From Flavobacteriales bacterium (GTDB lineage Bacteria; Bacteroidota; Bacteroidia; Flavobacteriales_E; Vicingaceae): a stretch of 64,000 nt of DNA. The first letter of the stretch is position 1, and each line of letters opens with the position of its first letter. The notes below the pieces were generated by a model. That model ran no database searches. It had not been told where the DNA came from and saw only the letters and a program-made list of their open reading frames with translations. The stretch covers positions 1-64,000 of the forward strand of contig JACJZB010000010.1 in the NCBI GenBank assembly GCA_020635815.1, read 5' to 3'. Position numbers and translations under genes: made by a program. Shown here one piece after another: positions 18,045 to 26,013 of this stretch.

Positions 18045-18535
18045 TCGGTACTCATATTTTTTTACGGGCTATTCAATCATCAGATGTTGATTTTATTATA
18101 GCAATAGAAAACAATCCAGAAAATTGGGAAGTAAGTGGAACCACAACTCCTTTTACACGAGAAGAAATAACCTCATTTGTAAATACTGAACACGACATTT
18201 ATACAAATAAGCAGTATCGTTTTATTATTTGTTTATCTACAACCAATCAACCAATTGGTACTTTAGATTTATTTGAGTTTGATGAACAGCTTAAACAAGT
18301 TGGAATAGGCATCTTAATTGCTGAAAAAGAAAATAGAAACAAAGGTTTTGCATCGGAAGCGTTAAAATTGGTGATAAACTATTGTGCAACCGAACTTAAA
18401 ATTGTTCAATTTTTTTGTAATATATTTAAGGAAAACAAAAACAGTATTCGTTTATTTGAAAAATCTGGTTTTCACTTTATAGAAGAACAAGAATTGTTTG
18501 GAAAACCAGTTAATTATTATGAGCTAAAAATATAA
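18038..18535 (+). CDS. GNAT family N-acetyltransferase
   Basis: A 165-residue acetyltransferase of the RimJ/RimL-like GNAT type, using acetyl-CoA. The acetyl-CoA loop is GILIAEKENRNKGFASEAL, and the C-terminal motif KENKNSIRLFEKSGFHFIEE is typical. A TTG start at 18038 overlaps the upstream gene by seven bases; the family N-terminus (LRAIQSSDVDFI) begins right after it. The substrate is unknown. It ends just before a dispersed palindromic repeat. Confidence 0.86.
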   Translation: MLIGTHIFLRAIQSSDVDFIIAIENNPENWEVSGTTTPFTREEITSFVNTEHDIYTNKQYRFIICLSTTNQPIGTLDLFEFDEQLKQVGIGILIAEKENRNKGFASEALKLVINYCATELKIVQFFCNIFKENKNSIRLFEKSGFHFIEEQELFGKPVNYYELKI

Positions 18536-18542
18536 AAAGCTA

Positions 18543-18634
18543 CGTCATTGCGAGAAGAGTTTACACTGAGTGTAAACGAAGTGAAGCAATCTTAACTTAA
18601 AAAGAAAAGATTGCCACACTCGTTCACAATGACG
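18543..18634. repeat. Dispersed CGTCATTGCGAG-type palindromic repeat
   Basis: The outer arms CGTCATTG and CAATGACG are perfect complements. The second arms GAAGCAATCTT and AAGATTGCC pair in the middle. A separate hairpin GTTTACACTGAGTGTAAAC sits in the left half. I recall closely similar palindromes from many bacterial genomes. It fills the gap between the acetyltransferase and mltG. Confidence 0.75.
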
Positions 18635-18647
18635 AAAAGATGAAAAA

Positions 18648-19688
18648 ATGTTTAAAAAAGTAATCATATCAATACTATTAATAAGTCTTGCAATTGGTGG
18701 CTACATGGGCTATAACATGTATAAAAATGTGTATCAGCCAAATGTTACTATAAATAAATCTCAAAGTAGTTATTTTTATATCCATACCGGTTATACTTTT
18801 GAGAATGTGGTAAACGATTTATACGAATACGGCTACATTATGAATAGAAACTCGTTTGAATGGGTAGCAGAAAAAAAAGCCAATTTTAAAACCAATATTA
18901 AACCAGGTAAGTATCGTTTAAAAGACGGTATGAGCAATAATGATTTAATTGATTTGTTAAGATCGGGAAATCAAGAACCCGTAAAGGTTACCTTTAATAA
19001 CGTGAGAACAACAAAAGAACTTGCAGGTAAAATAACTAAGAATTTAGAGTGCGATAGTGCTGATTTTTATAATTTAATTTCAGATAAAGAATTCACCAAA
19101 AAATACGGTTTTAACACCATTACTATTTTGACTTTATTTTTACCGAATACCTATGAATTTTATTGGAATACTTCTGCCGAACAATTAATAAAAAGAATGG
19201 CAGATGAGTATAAAGGTTTTTGGACGGAAGAGCGTAAGGCAAAAGCAAAAAAGTTAAACTTGTCACAATCAGAAGTAGCCATTTTAGCAAGTATCGTTCA
19301 AGCAGAGCAGTCGGTACATGCAGATGAGCGACCAAAAGTGGCAGGGTTGTATATCAATCGTTTACGTATGGGAATGTTGTTACAATCTGACCCAACGGTG
19401 GTTTATGGCATTGGTGATTTCTCTATCAATAGAGTATTAACCAAACATTTAGAAACCAATCATCCATACAATACATATATGTATAAAGGTTTGCCTCCAG
19501 GACCAATTAATTTACCAAGTATAAAATCGTTGGATGCGGTGTTGAATTATGAAGCCCACAATTATATTTATATGTGTGCTAAGGCCGATTTCAGTGGCTA
19601 TCATGCTTTTGCTGCTAATTATAATCAGCACATAAATAATGCTCGCCAATACCAACGAGAATTAAATAGAAGGAAGATTTATAATTAG
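18648..19688 (+). CDS. mltG: Endolytic murein transglycosylase MltG
   Basis: Inner-membrane lytic transglycosylase of 346 residues that cuts nascent glycan strands and sets their length. One N-terminal transmembrane helix (about 5-25) precedes a periplasmic YceG domain. The catalytic region is SIVQAEQSVHADERPKVAG, with the conserved Glu, followed by LQSDPTVVYG and GLPPGPINLPS, all typical of the family. It is preceded by a palindromic repeat and followed by another repeat region. Confidence 0.94.
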   Translation: MFKKVIISILLISLAIGGYMGYNMYKNVYQPNVTINKSQSSYFYIHTGYTFENVVNDLYEYGYIMNRNSFEWVAEKKANFKTNIKPGKYRLKDGMSNNDLIDLLRSGNQEPVKVTFNNVRTTKELAGKITKNLECDSADFYNLISDKEFTKKYGFNTITILTLFLPNTYEFYWNTSAEQLIKRMADEYKGFWTEERKAKAKKLNLSQSEVAILASIVQAEQSVHADERPKVAGLYINRLRMGMLLQSDPTVVYGIGDFSINRVLTKHLETNHPYNTYMYKGLPPGPINLPSIKSLDAVLNYEAHNYIYMCAKADFSGYHAFAANYNQHINNARQYQRELNRRKIYN

Positions 19689-19704
19689 TTCTTTCACTAA
19701 TAAA

Positions 19705-19772
19705 GTGAAAAAATTAGAAAAGATCCTGCAGCGAGAGCTACTGATTTATTGAAAAAAGTATTTGAGAATTAG
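19705..19772 (+). pseudogene. Possible tail of a lost gene
   Basis: A short open stretch ends KDPAARATDLLKKVFEN and a TAG. It has the composition of a real amphipathic protein C-terminus but is preceded by in-frame stops and has no start. It may be a decayed gene remnant left beside the repeat. This is a weak call from composition alone. Confidence 0.22.
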
Positions 19773-19781
19773 TAAAGTGGA

Positions 19782-19878
19782 TTGTCAGTTCGATTTGATT
19801 TTTGATTTATTGTTCTCGATACATTTCGATAAAAATCGAAATACTCGAACTGACAAAATCAAAAATAGTATCGAGAAC
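19782..19878. repeat. Dispersed nested repeat, copy 1 (interleaved arms)
   Basis: TTGTCAGTTCGA at 19782 pairs with TCGAACTGACAA ending at 19856. GTTCTCGATA at 19812 pairs with TATCGAGAAC at 19869-19878, so the two pairings interleave rather than nest. A small hairpin ATTTCGATAAAAATCGAAAT lies between. The right half is shared with the copy at 24.8 kb. It separates the convergent mltG and cation-transporter genes. Confidence 0.75.
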
Positions 19879-19890
19879 TAGGGTAAAATA

Positions 19891-20874
19891 TTATAAACGA
19901 TGTTTCTCATCTTGAGCAACGCTATTTAAATTCCATTTTTTAACATGTTTAAAGGCAGCCTCTCGTTTTGTGCAGTTTTTTTTTATACATAATTCGCATG
20001 AGAAGGATTCACAATAATCATTATGTATTTGAAACTCAATTTGATTGTCAAAATTAGATAAAAGAATAGTTTCTAATTTTTTAACTTCAACGTGGGCCTC
20101 TTTAATAGTGAAATACCAAGGCACAGTTAAGTGACAATTAATTTGCAACTTACTACCGTACTTTAAAATCCTTAATTTGTGTAAATCAACCCAATTTTCA
20201 CTTCTATTGTTATCCAACACTTCTATTACTTCAATTAGCAGTTTTTCATCAGCTTCATCCATAATTCCAGAAATAGATTTACGAATGATATTGTATCCAG
20301 TAAAAATAATAATCACTCCAAAAATTAAGGCAACAACGCTATCAAGCCACAATAATTGAGTAAACATTATTATACCAATACCAATAATAACTCCTAAGGT
20401 TGTTAGTGTATCGCTAATTAAATGTTTACCCGAGGCAATTAAAGCCATTGAATTATTTTTCTTACCCTTTTTAACGGCTAAAAATCCGATTAAGAAATTA
20501 GCAGCAGCAGCAATAGCAATTAATATTAATCCATAATCTAATTGTTTAATTTGTTGAGGATTAATGATGTGATTAATGGCTTCGAAAATAATCCAAATAC
20601 CAGCAAAAGAAATCATAACACCTTCTAATGCAGCCGAAATAAATTCAACTTTTCCATGACCAAAAGGGTGATTCTTATCTTCAGGCTGAGCAGCTAAATA
20701 TAAGCTATACAAACCTATAAAAGCACTAATAACGTTTACAATTCCCTCTAAAGCATCGGTTAAAATAGCAACCGAATTGGTAAGGTACCAAGCAGTAAGC
20801 TTTATTATAAATAAAACTACGCCAGTTGCAGCAACTATTTTTTGAAAGTGATAATTTGATTGTTGTGCTTTCAA
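19891..20874 (-). CDS. Cation diffusion facilitator family transporter
   Basis: Proton-coupled divalent metal exporter of 327 residues with about six membrane helices. It shows the family motifs ILTDALEGIVNVISA in helix 2, HPFGHGKVEF in the following loop and HLISDTLTTLGV in helix 5, whose His and Asp form the transport site. A cytosolic domain follows. The C-terminus has an added cysteine cluster, C-x4-C-x2-C-x4-C (DYCESFSCELCIKKNCTKRE), which may bind metal. It lies one base after the DinB gene stop, in the same direction. Confidence 0.9.
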   Translation of the reverse strand: MKAQQSNYHFQKIVAATGVVLFIIKLTAWYLTNSVAILTDALEGIVNVISAFIGLYSLYLAAQPEDKNHPFGHGKVEFISAALEGVMISFAGIWIIFEAINHIINPQQIKQLDYGLILIAIAAAANFLIGFLAVKKGKKNNSMALIASGKHLISDTLTTLGVIIGIGIIMFTQLLWLDSVVALIFGVIIIFTGYNIIRKSISGIMDEADEKLLIEVIEVLDNNRSENWVDLHKLRILKYGSKLQINCHLTVPWYFTIKEAHVEVKKLETILLSNFDNQIEFQIHNDYCESFSCELCIKKNCTKREAAFKHVKKWNLNSVAQDEKHRL

Positions 20875-20875
20875 A

Positions 20876-21388
20876 TTAGTTTAAATATTTTTCAAGTAAT
20901 ACGTTTCTGTGATGTATTTCATGTCCAACAATAATAAACGCAATACTCAAAACAGTTAATTCATTTTTGTTTGCAGTGCCTCTTTTCTCTAGCATGGCAG
21001 GCGAAAAGTTTTTAAATAAAGCAATAGTTGATTTACGGATGGCTTTATACTCTTTCATTATCGATTTCAAACTTCTATTATTTGCCTCAGAACCTACCAC
21101 AAAATCATCATGGTCAAAACCTGGTAAATCTTGTTTTTCGTTTCTAGCAAAGCGTAAAGCACGTTCACAAAAAATACGTTCAGTATCCATCATATGAACC
21201 AATAATTCTTTTATTGTCCATTTCCCTTCAGCGTAAGCTGCATTTGCTTGTTCGTCAGAAATATTGGAAACGATTTCTTTTGTAGTTCTATAAGAATCTT
21301 TTAATGCAGAAATAAAATCTGTTTCCTCAACTAAGTTTGTGTAATTAGTAAAGTATTCAGCAAAGTTGTGTTTTTTTATATCGTTCAT
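20876..21388 (-). CDS. DinB family protein
   Basis: A 170-residue four-helix-bundle protein of the DinB/YfiT superfamily. The metal-binding histidines are visible in ELLVHMMDTERIF (near residue 65) and IVGHEIHHRNVLLEKYL at the C-terminus. Such proteins are often thiol- or metal-dependent transferases, but the exact reaction is unknown. It is the first gene of a two-gene unit with the cation transporter. Confidence 0.85.
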   Translation of the reverse strand: MNDIKKHNFAEYFTNYTNLVEETDFISALKDSYRTTKEIVSNISDEQANAAYAEGKWTIKELLVHMMDTERIFCERALRFARNEKQDLPGFDHDDFVVGSEANNRSLKSIMKEYKAIRKSTIALFKNFSPAMLEKRGTANKNELTVLSIAFIIVGHEIHHRNVLLEKYLN

Positions 21389-21412
21389 GGTTTTTTAAAA
21401 TTGTTAGTTAAC

Positions 21413-21420
21413 CAAATTTA
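21413..21420 (-). promoter_or_regulatory. Putative -7 promoter box for the DinB gene
   Basis: Reads TAAATTTG on the minus strand, an exact TAnnTTTG match, 25 bases before the start codon. No -33 TTTG was seen. Confidence 0.38.
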
Positions 21421-21508
21421 CATTTAAAATCAGTAATCGGTTCTACTATAGAGGTTATTTATATAAAAATCTTTAATCTTGTAGTTCTTAAAATTAAAAA
21501 GGTTTAAT

Positions 21509-22921
21509 ATGGCACAAATTAAATTTGGAACTGACGGTTGGAGAGCAATTATTGCGAAGGAATATACAGTAGATAATGTTGCGAGAGTGGCGGTTGCAAC
21601 AGCAACATGGTTAAAGCATAATTTTAAAAAGCCATCTGTAGTTATTGGTCACGATTGCCGTTTTGCAGGAGAAATGTTTGCAGAAACAACAGCTAAAATT
21701 TTGGCTAATGCTGGAGTTAAGGTTTATATCGCTAAAGATTTTGTAACTACACCAATGGTTAGCTTAGGAACGTTGAAGAAAAAAGCTTCTTTGGGAGTTG
21801 TAATTACAGCTTCTCATAATCCACCTTCATACAATGGGTTTAAGCTTAAAGGTAGTTTTGGTGGTCCTTTATTACCCAAAGAAATTCAAGAGGTTGAGGA
21901 TTTAATACCTGATGAAAACAACATTAATTTAGAAATATTAAACTTTGATAAGTTTATTGAAAATGGTGTTATTGAATACATTGATTTAGAAACAATGTAT
22001 GTTGAGCATGTTGAGGCTAATTTCGATATGGACGCCATACGTAATTCTGATATGAATTTTGCTTATGATGCAATGTATGGTGCTGGGCAAAATGTAATGC
22101 GTAGATTATTACCAGAGATTGATTTTTTACATTGTGATTACAATCCTGGATTTGAAGGAATTGCTCCAGAACCAATTCACCGTAATTTATTAGAATTTTC
22201 GGAGATGATTAATTTGGCTGATGGTGAAATTAATTGTGGTTTAGCAACTGATGGCGATGCCGATAGAATAGGGTTGTACGATAGCAGAGGGGAGTTTATC
22301 GATTCTCATCATATTATTTTATTACTGATTAAGTACTTGGTGGAAGAGAAAAAAATGACTGGTAAAGTGGTAAATGCTTTTTCGGTAACTCCAAAGGTTA
22401 AAAAAATGTGCGACCATTATGGTTTAGAATATCAAGTTACACAAATTGGATTTAAATACATTGCTGGTGTAATGGTTAATGAAGATGTATTGTTAGGAGG
22501 AGAAGAGTCAGGAGGAATTGCTGTGAAAGGGCATATACCAGAAAGAGACGGGATATGGATGGGATTAATCATCTGGGAATTTATGGTTAAATCTGGTAAA
22601 ACACTTGAAGAGTTAATTAACGATGTTCATCAGATAGTTGGTGGATTTAAGTTTGAAAGAATTGATTTAAAATTGAAAGAAGCAGACAAACATCGTATTA
22701 TGGAAAATTGTAAAAATGATGCTTACAAGCAATTTGGAGATTTAAAAGTGAATGAAGTTCAAACCATTGATGGATTTAAATACTTCTTTGATAATGATGA
22801 GTGGGTAATGATTCGCCCATCAGGGACAGAACCAGTCTTGAGAACCTACGCTGAAGCTGCAACTACTGAAGCTGCCTTTAAAATATTAGAAAAAACTCAT
22901 GCAACCATCAATAAAGCATAG
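21509..22921 (+). CDS. Phosphohexomutase (phosphoglucosamine/phosphomannomutase family)
   Basis: Alpha-D-phosphohexomutase of 470 residues. The phosphoserine loop is TASHNPPSYNGFKLKG (near residue 99). The metal loop is DGDADRIG (near 248). The sugar loop is GGEESGG, and the phosphate-binding loop is RPSGTEPVLRTYAEA. It interconverts hexose 1- and 6-phosphates. The family label is certain, but the sequence alone does not separate phosphoglucomutase, phosphomannomutase and phosphoglucosamine mutase. It stands as a single gene. Confidence 0.88.
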   Translation: MAQIKFGTDGWRAIIAKEYTVDNVARVAVATATWLKHNFKKPSVVIGHDCRFAGEMFAETTAKILANAGVKVYIAKDFVTTPMVSLGTLKKKASLGVVITASHNPPSYNGFKLKGSFGGPLLPKEIQEVEDLIPDENNINLEILNFDKFIENGVIEYIDLETMYVEHVEANFDMDAIRNSDMNFAYDAMYGAGQNVMRRLLPEIDFLHCDYNPGFEGIAPEPIHRNLLEFSEMINLADGEINCGLATDGDADRIGLYDSRGEFIDSHHIILLLIKYLVEEKKMTGKVVNAFSVTPKVKKMCDHYGLEYQVTQIGFKYIAGVMVNEDVLLGGEESGGIAVKGHIPERDGIWMGLIIWEFMVKSGKTLEELINDVHQIVGGFKFERIDLKLKEADKHRIMENCKNDAYKQFGDLKVNEVQTIDGFKYFFDNDEWVMIRPSGTEPVLRTYAEAATTEAAFKILEKTHATINKA

Positions 22922-23076
22922 TTAAGCCCTACCCAACAAAAAAGGTTTTTGAAATAACTTTAATAGAAATCTGACCTGCTTTGTCCTTCTGAGTTAAGTT
23001 TATAATGAGCTTATCGAAATGCCTAAGGATAAGCAAAGTGAAAAGGTGTTTGTTTTTTGTTTTATAAGTTTTAAAC
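22922..23076. other. Intergenic spacer with decayed repeat-like sequence
   Basis: This 155-base gap between convergent genes holds GTCCTTCTGAGTTAAG and TGAGCTTATCGAAATGCC. They resemble the dispersed repeats with CTTCTGAG and CTTATCGAA arms seen in related genomes. The pairing is imperfect and no clear terminator was seen. Confidence 0.35.
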
Positions 23077-24783
23077 TTATACTTTCAGGTCTTTAATACT
23101 TAATTGCAAAGTGGTGTTTCCATTCCATGTATTTTCTTCAATGTTGTAAACAATACTAAAAGGTACACCTTCAGCTATCTCGTCCAACAAATATCCCATA
23201 TTAAAAGCAATACAAGCAAATCTTAAATCAGGGTTTTCTTCTTGAAAAACTTCCAGCTTTAAATGGTTGTCGCCAACAATTCTAGAATTTGATGTGCTAA
23301 AAACATTTTCACTCATAAATACTGGTCGCATATTGCTAGGTCCGGTTGGAGCAAATTGTTTAAGTATGCTGTAAAATTTATCGTTAATCTGGTTCAATTC
23401 TAATTTAGCATCAATATTCACCTGTGGTATTAATAAATCATCATCAATTTGATCATTTACCACTTCTTCAAACTTTTCGATAAAAGCATCTAAATTTTCA
23501 AGCTTCATGGTTAAACCAGCAGCGTATTTGTGCCCGCCAAACTGTTCCAATAAATCGCTACAAGCATCAATAGCATTATAAATGTCAAAGTCTTTTACCG
23601 ATCTTGCAGAACCTGTTGCTTTGCCGTTAGATTCGGTTAATATGATGGTAGGGCGGTAGTGCGTTTCAATTAATCGAGAAGCCACAATGCCAATTACACC
23701 TTTGTGCCAATTTTCTTGGTACAATACAGTTGTTTTTTTTGTTTGTAGCAAAGTATTTTCTTCTATCATCGCCAATGCTTCGGCAGTAATGTCTCTATCT
23801 AAATCTTTTCTATCGGTATTGAGTTCATTAATGTTTTTACCAAAACCAAGTGCTGAGGTTTTATTCTCCTCCACAAGCATTTCAACAGCTTTATTGCCTG
23901 TTTCTATTCTGCCTGCGGCATTAATTCTTGGTGCAATAGTAAATACTACATCCGTAGAAGTTAAATCCTTTTTTTTGCCAGTTAAGTCGATTAATGTTTT
24001 AACTCCAAGCCTTGGATTTTCATTAATAACCTTTAAGCCATAATAAACAAAAACTCTATTTTCTCCAGTTATAGGAACAATATCAGCACACGTACTTATT
24101 GCCAATAAATCTAGATATTCAAACAGTTTAGCCTCATCTTTTTCGGTTTGCTTGGTCCAAGCTTGCATCAGTTTAAATCCAACTCCACAACCCGATAATT
24201 CTTTATAAGGATAATTACAATCTGCTCTTTTTTGGTCTAAAACGGCAACAGCCTTTGGTATTGTGTCACCAGGTCGGTGGTGGTCACAAATAATAAAATC
24301 TATCGCTTTTTCTGTGGCATAATCAATTTTTTCAATGGCTTTAATTCCGCAATCTAGAGCTATAATTAGTTTAAAATTATTTTCAGCAGCATAGTCAATA
24401 CCTTGGTAAGAAATACCATAACCTTCGGTGTATCTATCAGGAATATAATATTCTAAATTTTGATAATAATTTTTAAGGTAAGAATATACTAAAGCTACAG
24501 AAGTGGTTCCATCTACATCATAATCACCAAAAACTAAAATCTTTTCATTGTTATCAATTGCTTGCTGTAAACGATTTACAGCTTTGTCCATATCCTTCAT
24601 TAAAAAAGGGTCATGAATTTCATCTAAACTTGGTCTAAAAAACGATTTGGCTTTTTCAAAAGTGTCAATTCCTCTTTGAATAAGAATATCAGTAAGTGTT
24701 AGATCTAAATTGTTTAATGATGCAGAAAGTTCATTAATCTTTTCAGGATTCGATTTTTTGTTTATTATCCAACGTGTTTCCAT
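23077..24783 (-). CDS. recJ: Single-stranded-DNA-specific exonuclease RecJ
   Basis: 5'-3' exonuclease acting on single-stranded DNA in recombination and repair, 568 residues. The DHH-family motifs are present: GDYDVDGTTS (near residue 83), ALDCGIK, and ICDHHRPGD. The DHHA1 motif FGGHKYAAGLTM lies near residue 420. An OB-type C-terminal domain follows. Upstream, copy 2 of the dispersed repeat separates it from the co-directional DAHP synthase gene. Confidence 0.94.
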   Translation of the reverse strand: METRWIINKKSNPEKINELSASLNNLDLTLTDILIQRGIDTFEKAKSFFRPSLDEIHDPFLMKDMDKAVNRLQQAIDNNEKILVFGDYDVDGTTSVALVYSYLKNYYQNLEYYIPDRYTEGYGISYQGIDYAAENNFKLIIALDCGIKAIEKIDYATEKAIDFIICDHHRPGDTIPKAVAVLDQKRADCNYPYKELSGCGVGFKLMQAWTKQTEKDEAKLFEYLDLLAISTCADIVPITGENRVFVYYGLKVINENPRLGVKTLIDLTGKKKDLTSTDVVFTIAPRINAAGRIETGNKAVEMLVEENKTSALGFGKNINELNTDRKDLDRDITAEALAMIEENTLLQTKKTTVLYQENWHKGVIGIVASRLIETHYRPTIILTESNGKATGSARSVKDFDIYNAIDACSDLLEQFGGHKYAAGLTMKLENLDAFIEKFEEVVNDQIDDDLLIPQVNIDAKLELNQINDKFYSILKQFAPTGPSNMRPVFMSENVFSTSNSRIVGDNHLKLEVFQEENPDLRFACIAFNMGYLLDEIAEGVPFSIVYNIEENTWNGNTTLQLSIKDLKV

Positions 24784-24812
24784 TTGTAAATTTTTTCTAA
24801 AATTTTAAAATG

Positions 24813-24918
24813 TGTCCATTCGAGTAAAATTCAGTAAAAATTTTGTATCGAGAATAACATTTTAAAATCATTTTGTTCTCGATATATCCCGAATTTATTC
24901 GGAACACTCGAACTGACA
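24813..24918. repeat. Dispersed nested palindrome, copy 2
   Basis: The outer arms TGTCCATTCGAGT (24813) and ACTCGAACTGACA (24906) pair except at two positions. The inner arms TATCGAGAA (24846) and TTCTCGATA (24876-24884) nest inside. A small CCGAATTTATTCGG hairpin lies in the right half. It starts just after the DAHP synthase stop in the recJ upstream gap. Confidence 0.78.
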
Positions 24919-24924
24919 ATGATT

Positions 24925-26010
24925 TTATTTATTCATCACTTTAGTTTGTAAGCGAATAGATTCTTGATGAACAATTTCCAATAACTTTTTAATGAAATCA
25001 TTACTTAGACCAGCTTTTTCAGCTAAAAATGTTCTGTTTTTTAAGATTTCTTCCCAGCGTTCAATCTGTAAAATTGTTACTCCATTTTCTTTTTTAAACG
25101 AACCAATTTTTTCAATTAAGTCCATTCGTGAAGCAAATTTATTAATTAGTTCTTGGTCTATTTCGTCTATAACTGACCGAAGTTGTTCTAATTTAGTAGT
25201 AAAATCATGGTTGACACAACCGCTGCTTCTAACCTGTAATTTATTAATTAAAGCAGTTAGTTCTGTTGGGTTAACTTGCTGTTTAGCATCACTTTTAGCA
25301 ATGTTTGGGTTAAAATGACTTTCAATCATTAAACCGTCCATTTCTAAGTCTAATGCTTTTTGCGAAACAGTATGTAATAAATCTCTACTGCCAGCAATAT
25401 GGCTTGGGTCGCAAATTATTGGTAAATCAGGGCAAAGTATTTTTAATTCTATAGGCAATTCCCACATTGGAGAATTCCGGTAAGATGATTTATCAAAAGA
25501 TGAAAATCCACGATGAATTGCACCTAATCTATTTATACCTGCGGCATTTAAGCGTTCTAATGCACCTATCCATAAGTTTAAATCGGGATTAATAGGGTTT
25601 TTTACAAAAATGGGCATATCAACACCTTTTAGTGCATCAGCAATTTCTTGTACAGCAAAAGGGCTTACCGTAGTTCGAGCTCCTATCCATAAAACATCAA
25701 TGTTGCTTTTTAAGCATAGTTCTACATGTTCGGCATTGGCAACTTCGGTAGCTACGGGTAGATTAACAGCCTCCCCTGCTTTTTTTAACCAACTTAAACC
25801 TTTTTCACCAACTCCTTCAAAAGAGTTTGGGCGTGTTCGAGGTTTCCATATCCCACCTCTTATAATATCAATTCTGTTTGTGGATGTGATTTGTTGAACA
25901 GTGTCTAAAACTTGTTGTTCAGATTCAACACTACAAGGTCCTGATATCATTACAGGAACTTCCTTAACTAACCATTCTTTTTTGTTTGCTATGTTTAGAT
26001 TAAGTTTCAA
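24925..26010 (-). CDS. Bifunctional DAHP synthase / chorismate mutase
   Basis: Two fused enzymes of aromatic amino acid synthesis, 361 residues. The N-terminal part (about 1-255) is a KDO8P-synthase-like DAHP synthase with SGPCSVESEQQVLDT, RGGIWKPRTRPNSFEGVGE and CDPSHIAGSR. The C-terminal part (about 270-361) is a type II (AroQ) chorismate mutase with LRSVIDEIDQELINKFASRM. The mutase domain in such fusions usually allows feedback control. It lies three bases after the dxs stop, in one unit. The strain-specific gene symbol is left open. Confidence 0.92.
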   Translation of the reverse strand: MKLNLNIANKKEWLVKEVPVMISGPCSVESEQQVLDTVQQITSTNRIDIIRGGIWKPRTRPNSFEGVGEKGLSWLKKAGEAVNLPVATEVANAEHVELCLKSNIDVLWIGARTTVSPFAVQEIADALKGVDMPIFVKNPINPDLNLWIGALERLNAAGINRLGAIHRGFSSFDKSSYRNSPMWELPIELKILCPDLPIICDPSHIAGSRDLLHTVSQKALDLEMDGLMIESHFNPNIAKSDAKQQVNPTELTALINKLQVRSSGCVNHDFTTKLEQLRSVIDEIDQELINKFASRMDLIEKIGSFKKENGVTILQIERWEEILKNRTFLAEKAGLSNDFIKKLLEIVHQESIRLQTKVMNK

Positions 26011-26013
26011 AAA

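Noticed and set aside
25771..25790. Additional copy of the G/C-rich palindrome in the DAHP synthase gene
   Set aside because: CCTCCCCTGC there has no complementary arm and encodes part of the native sequence KKAGEAVNL.
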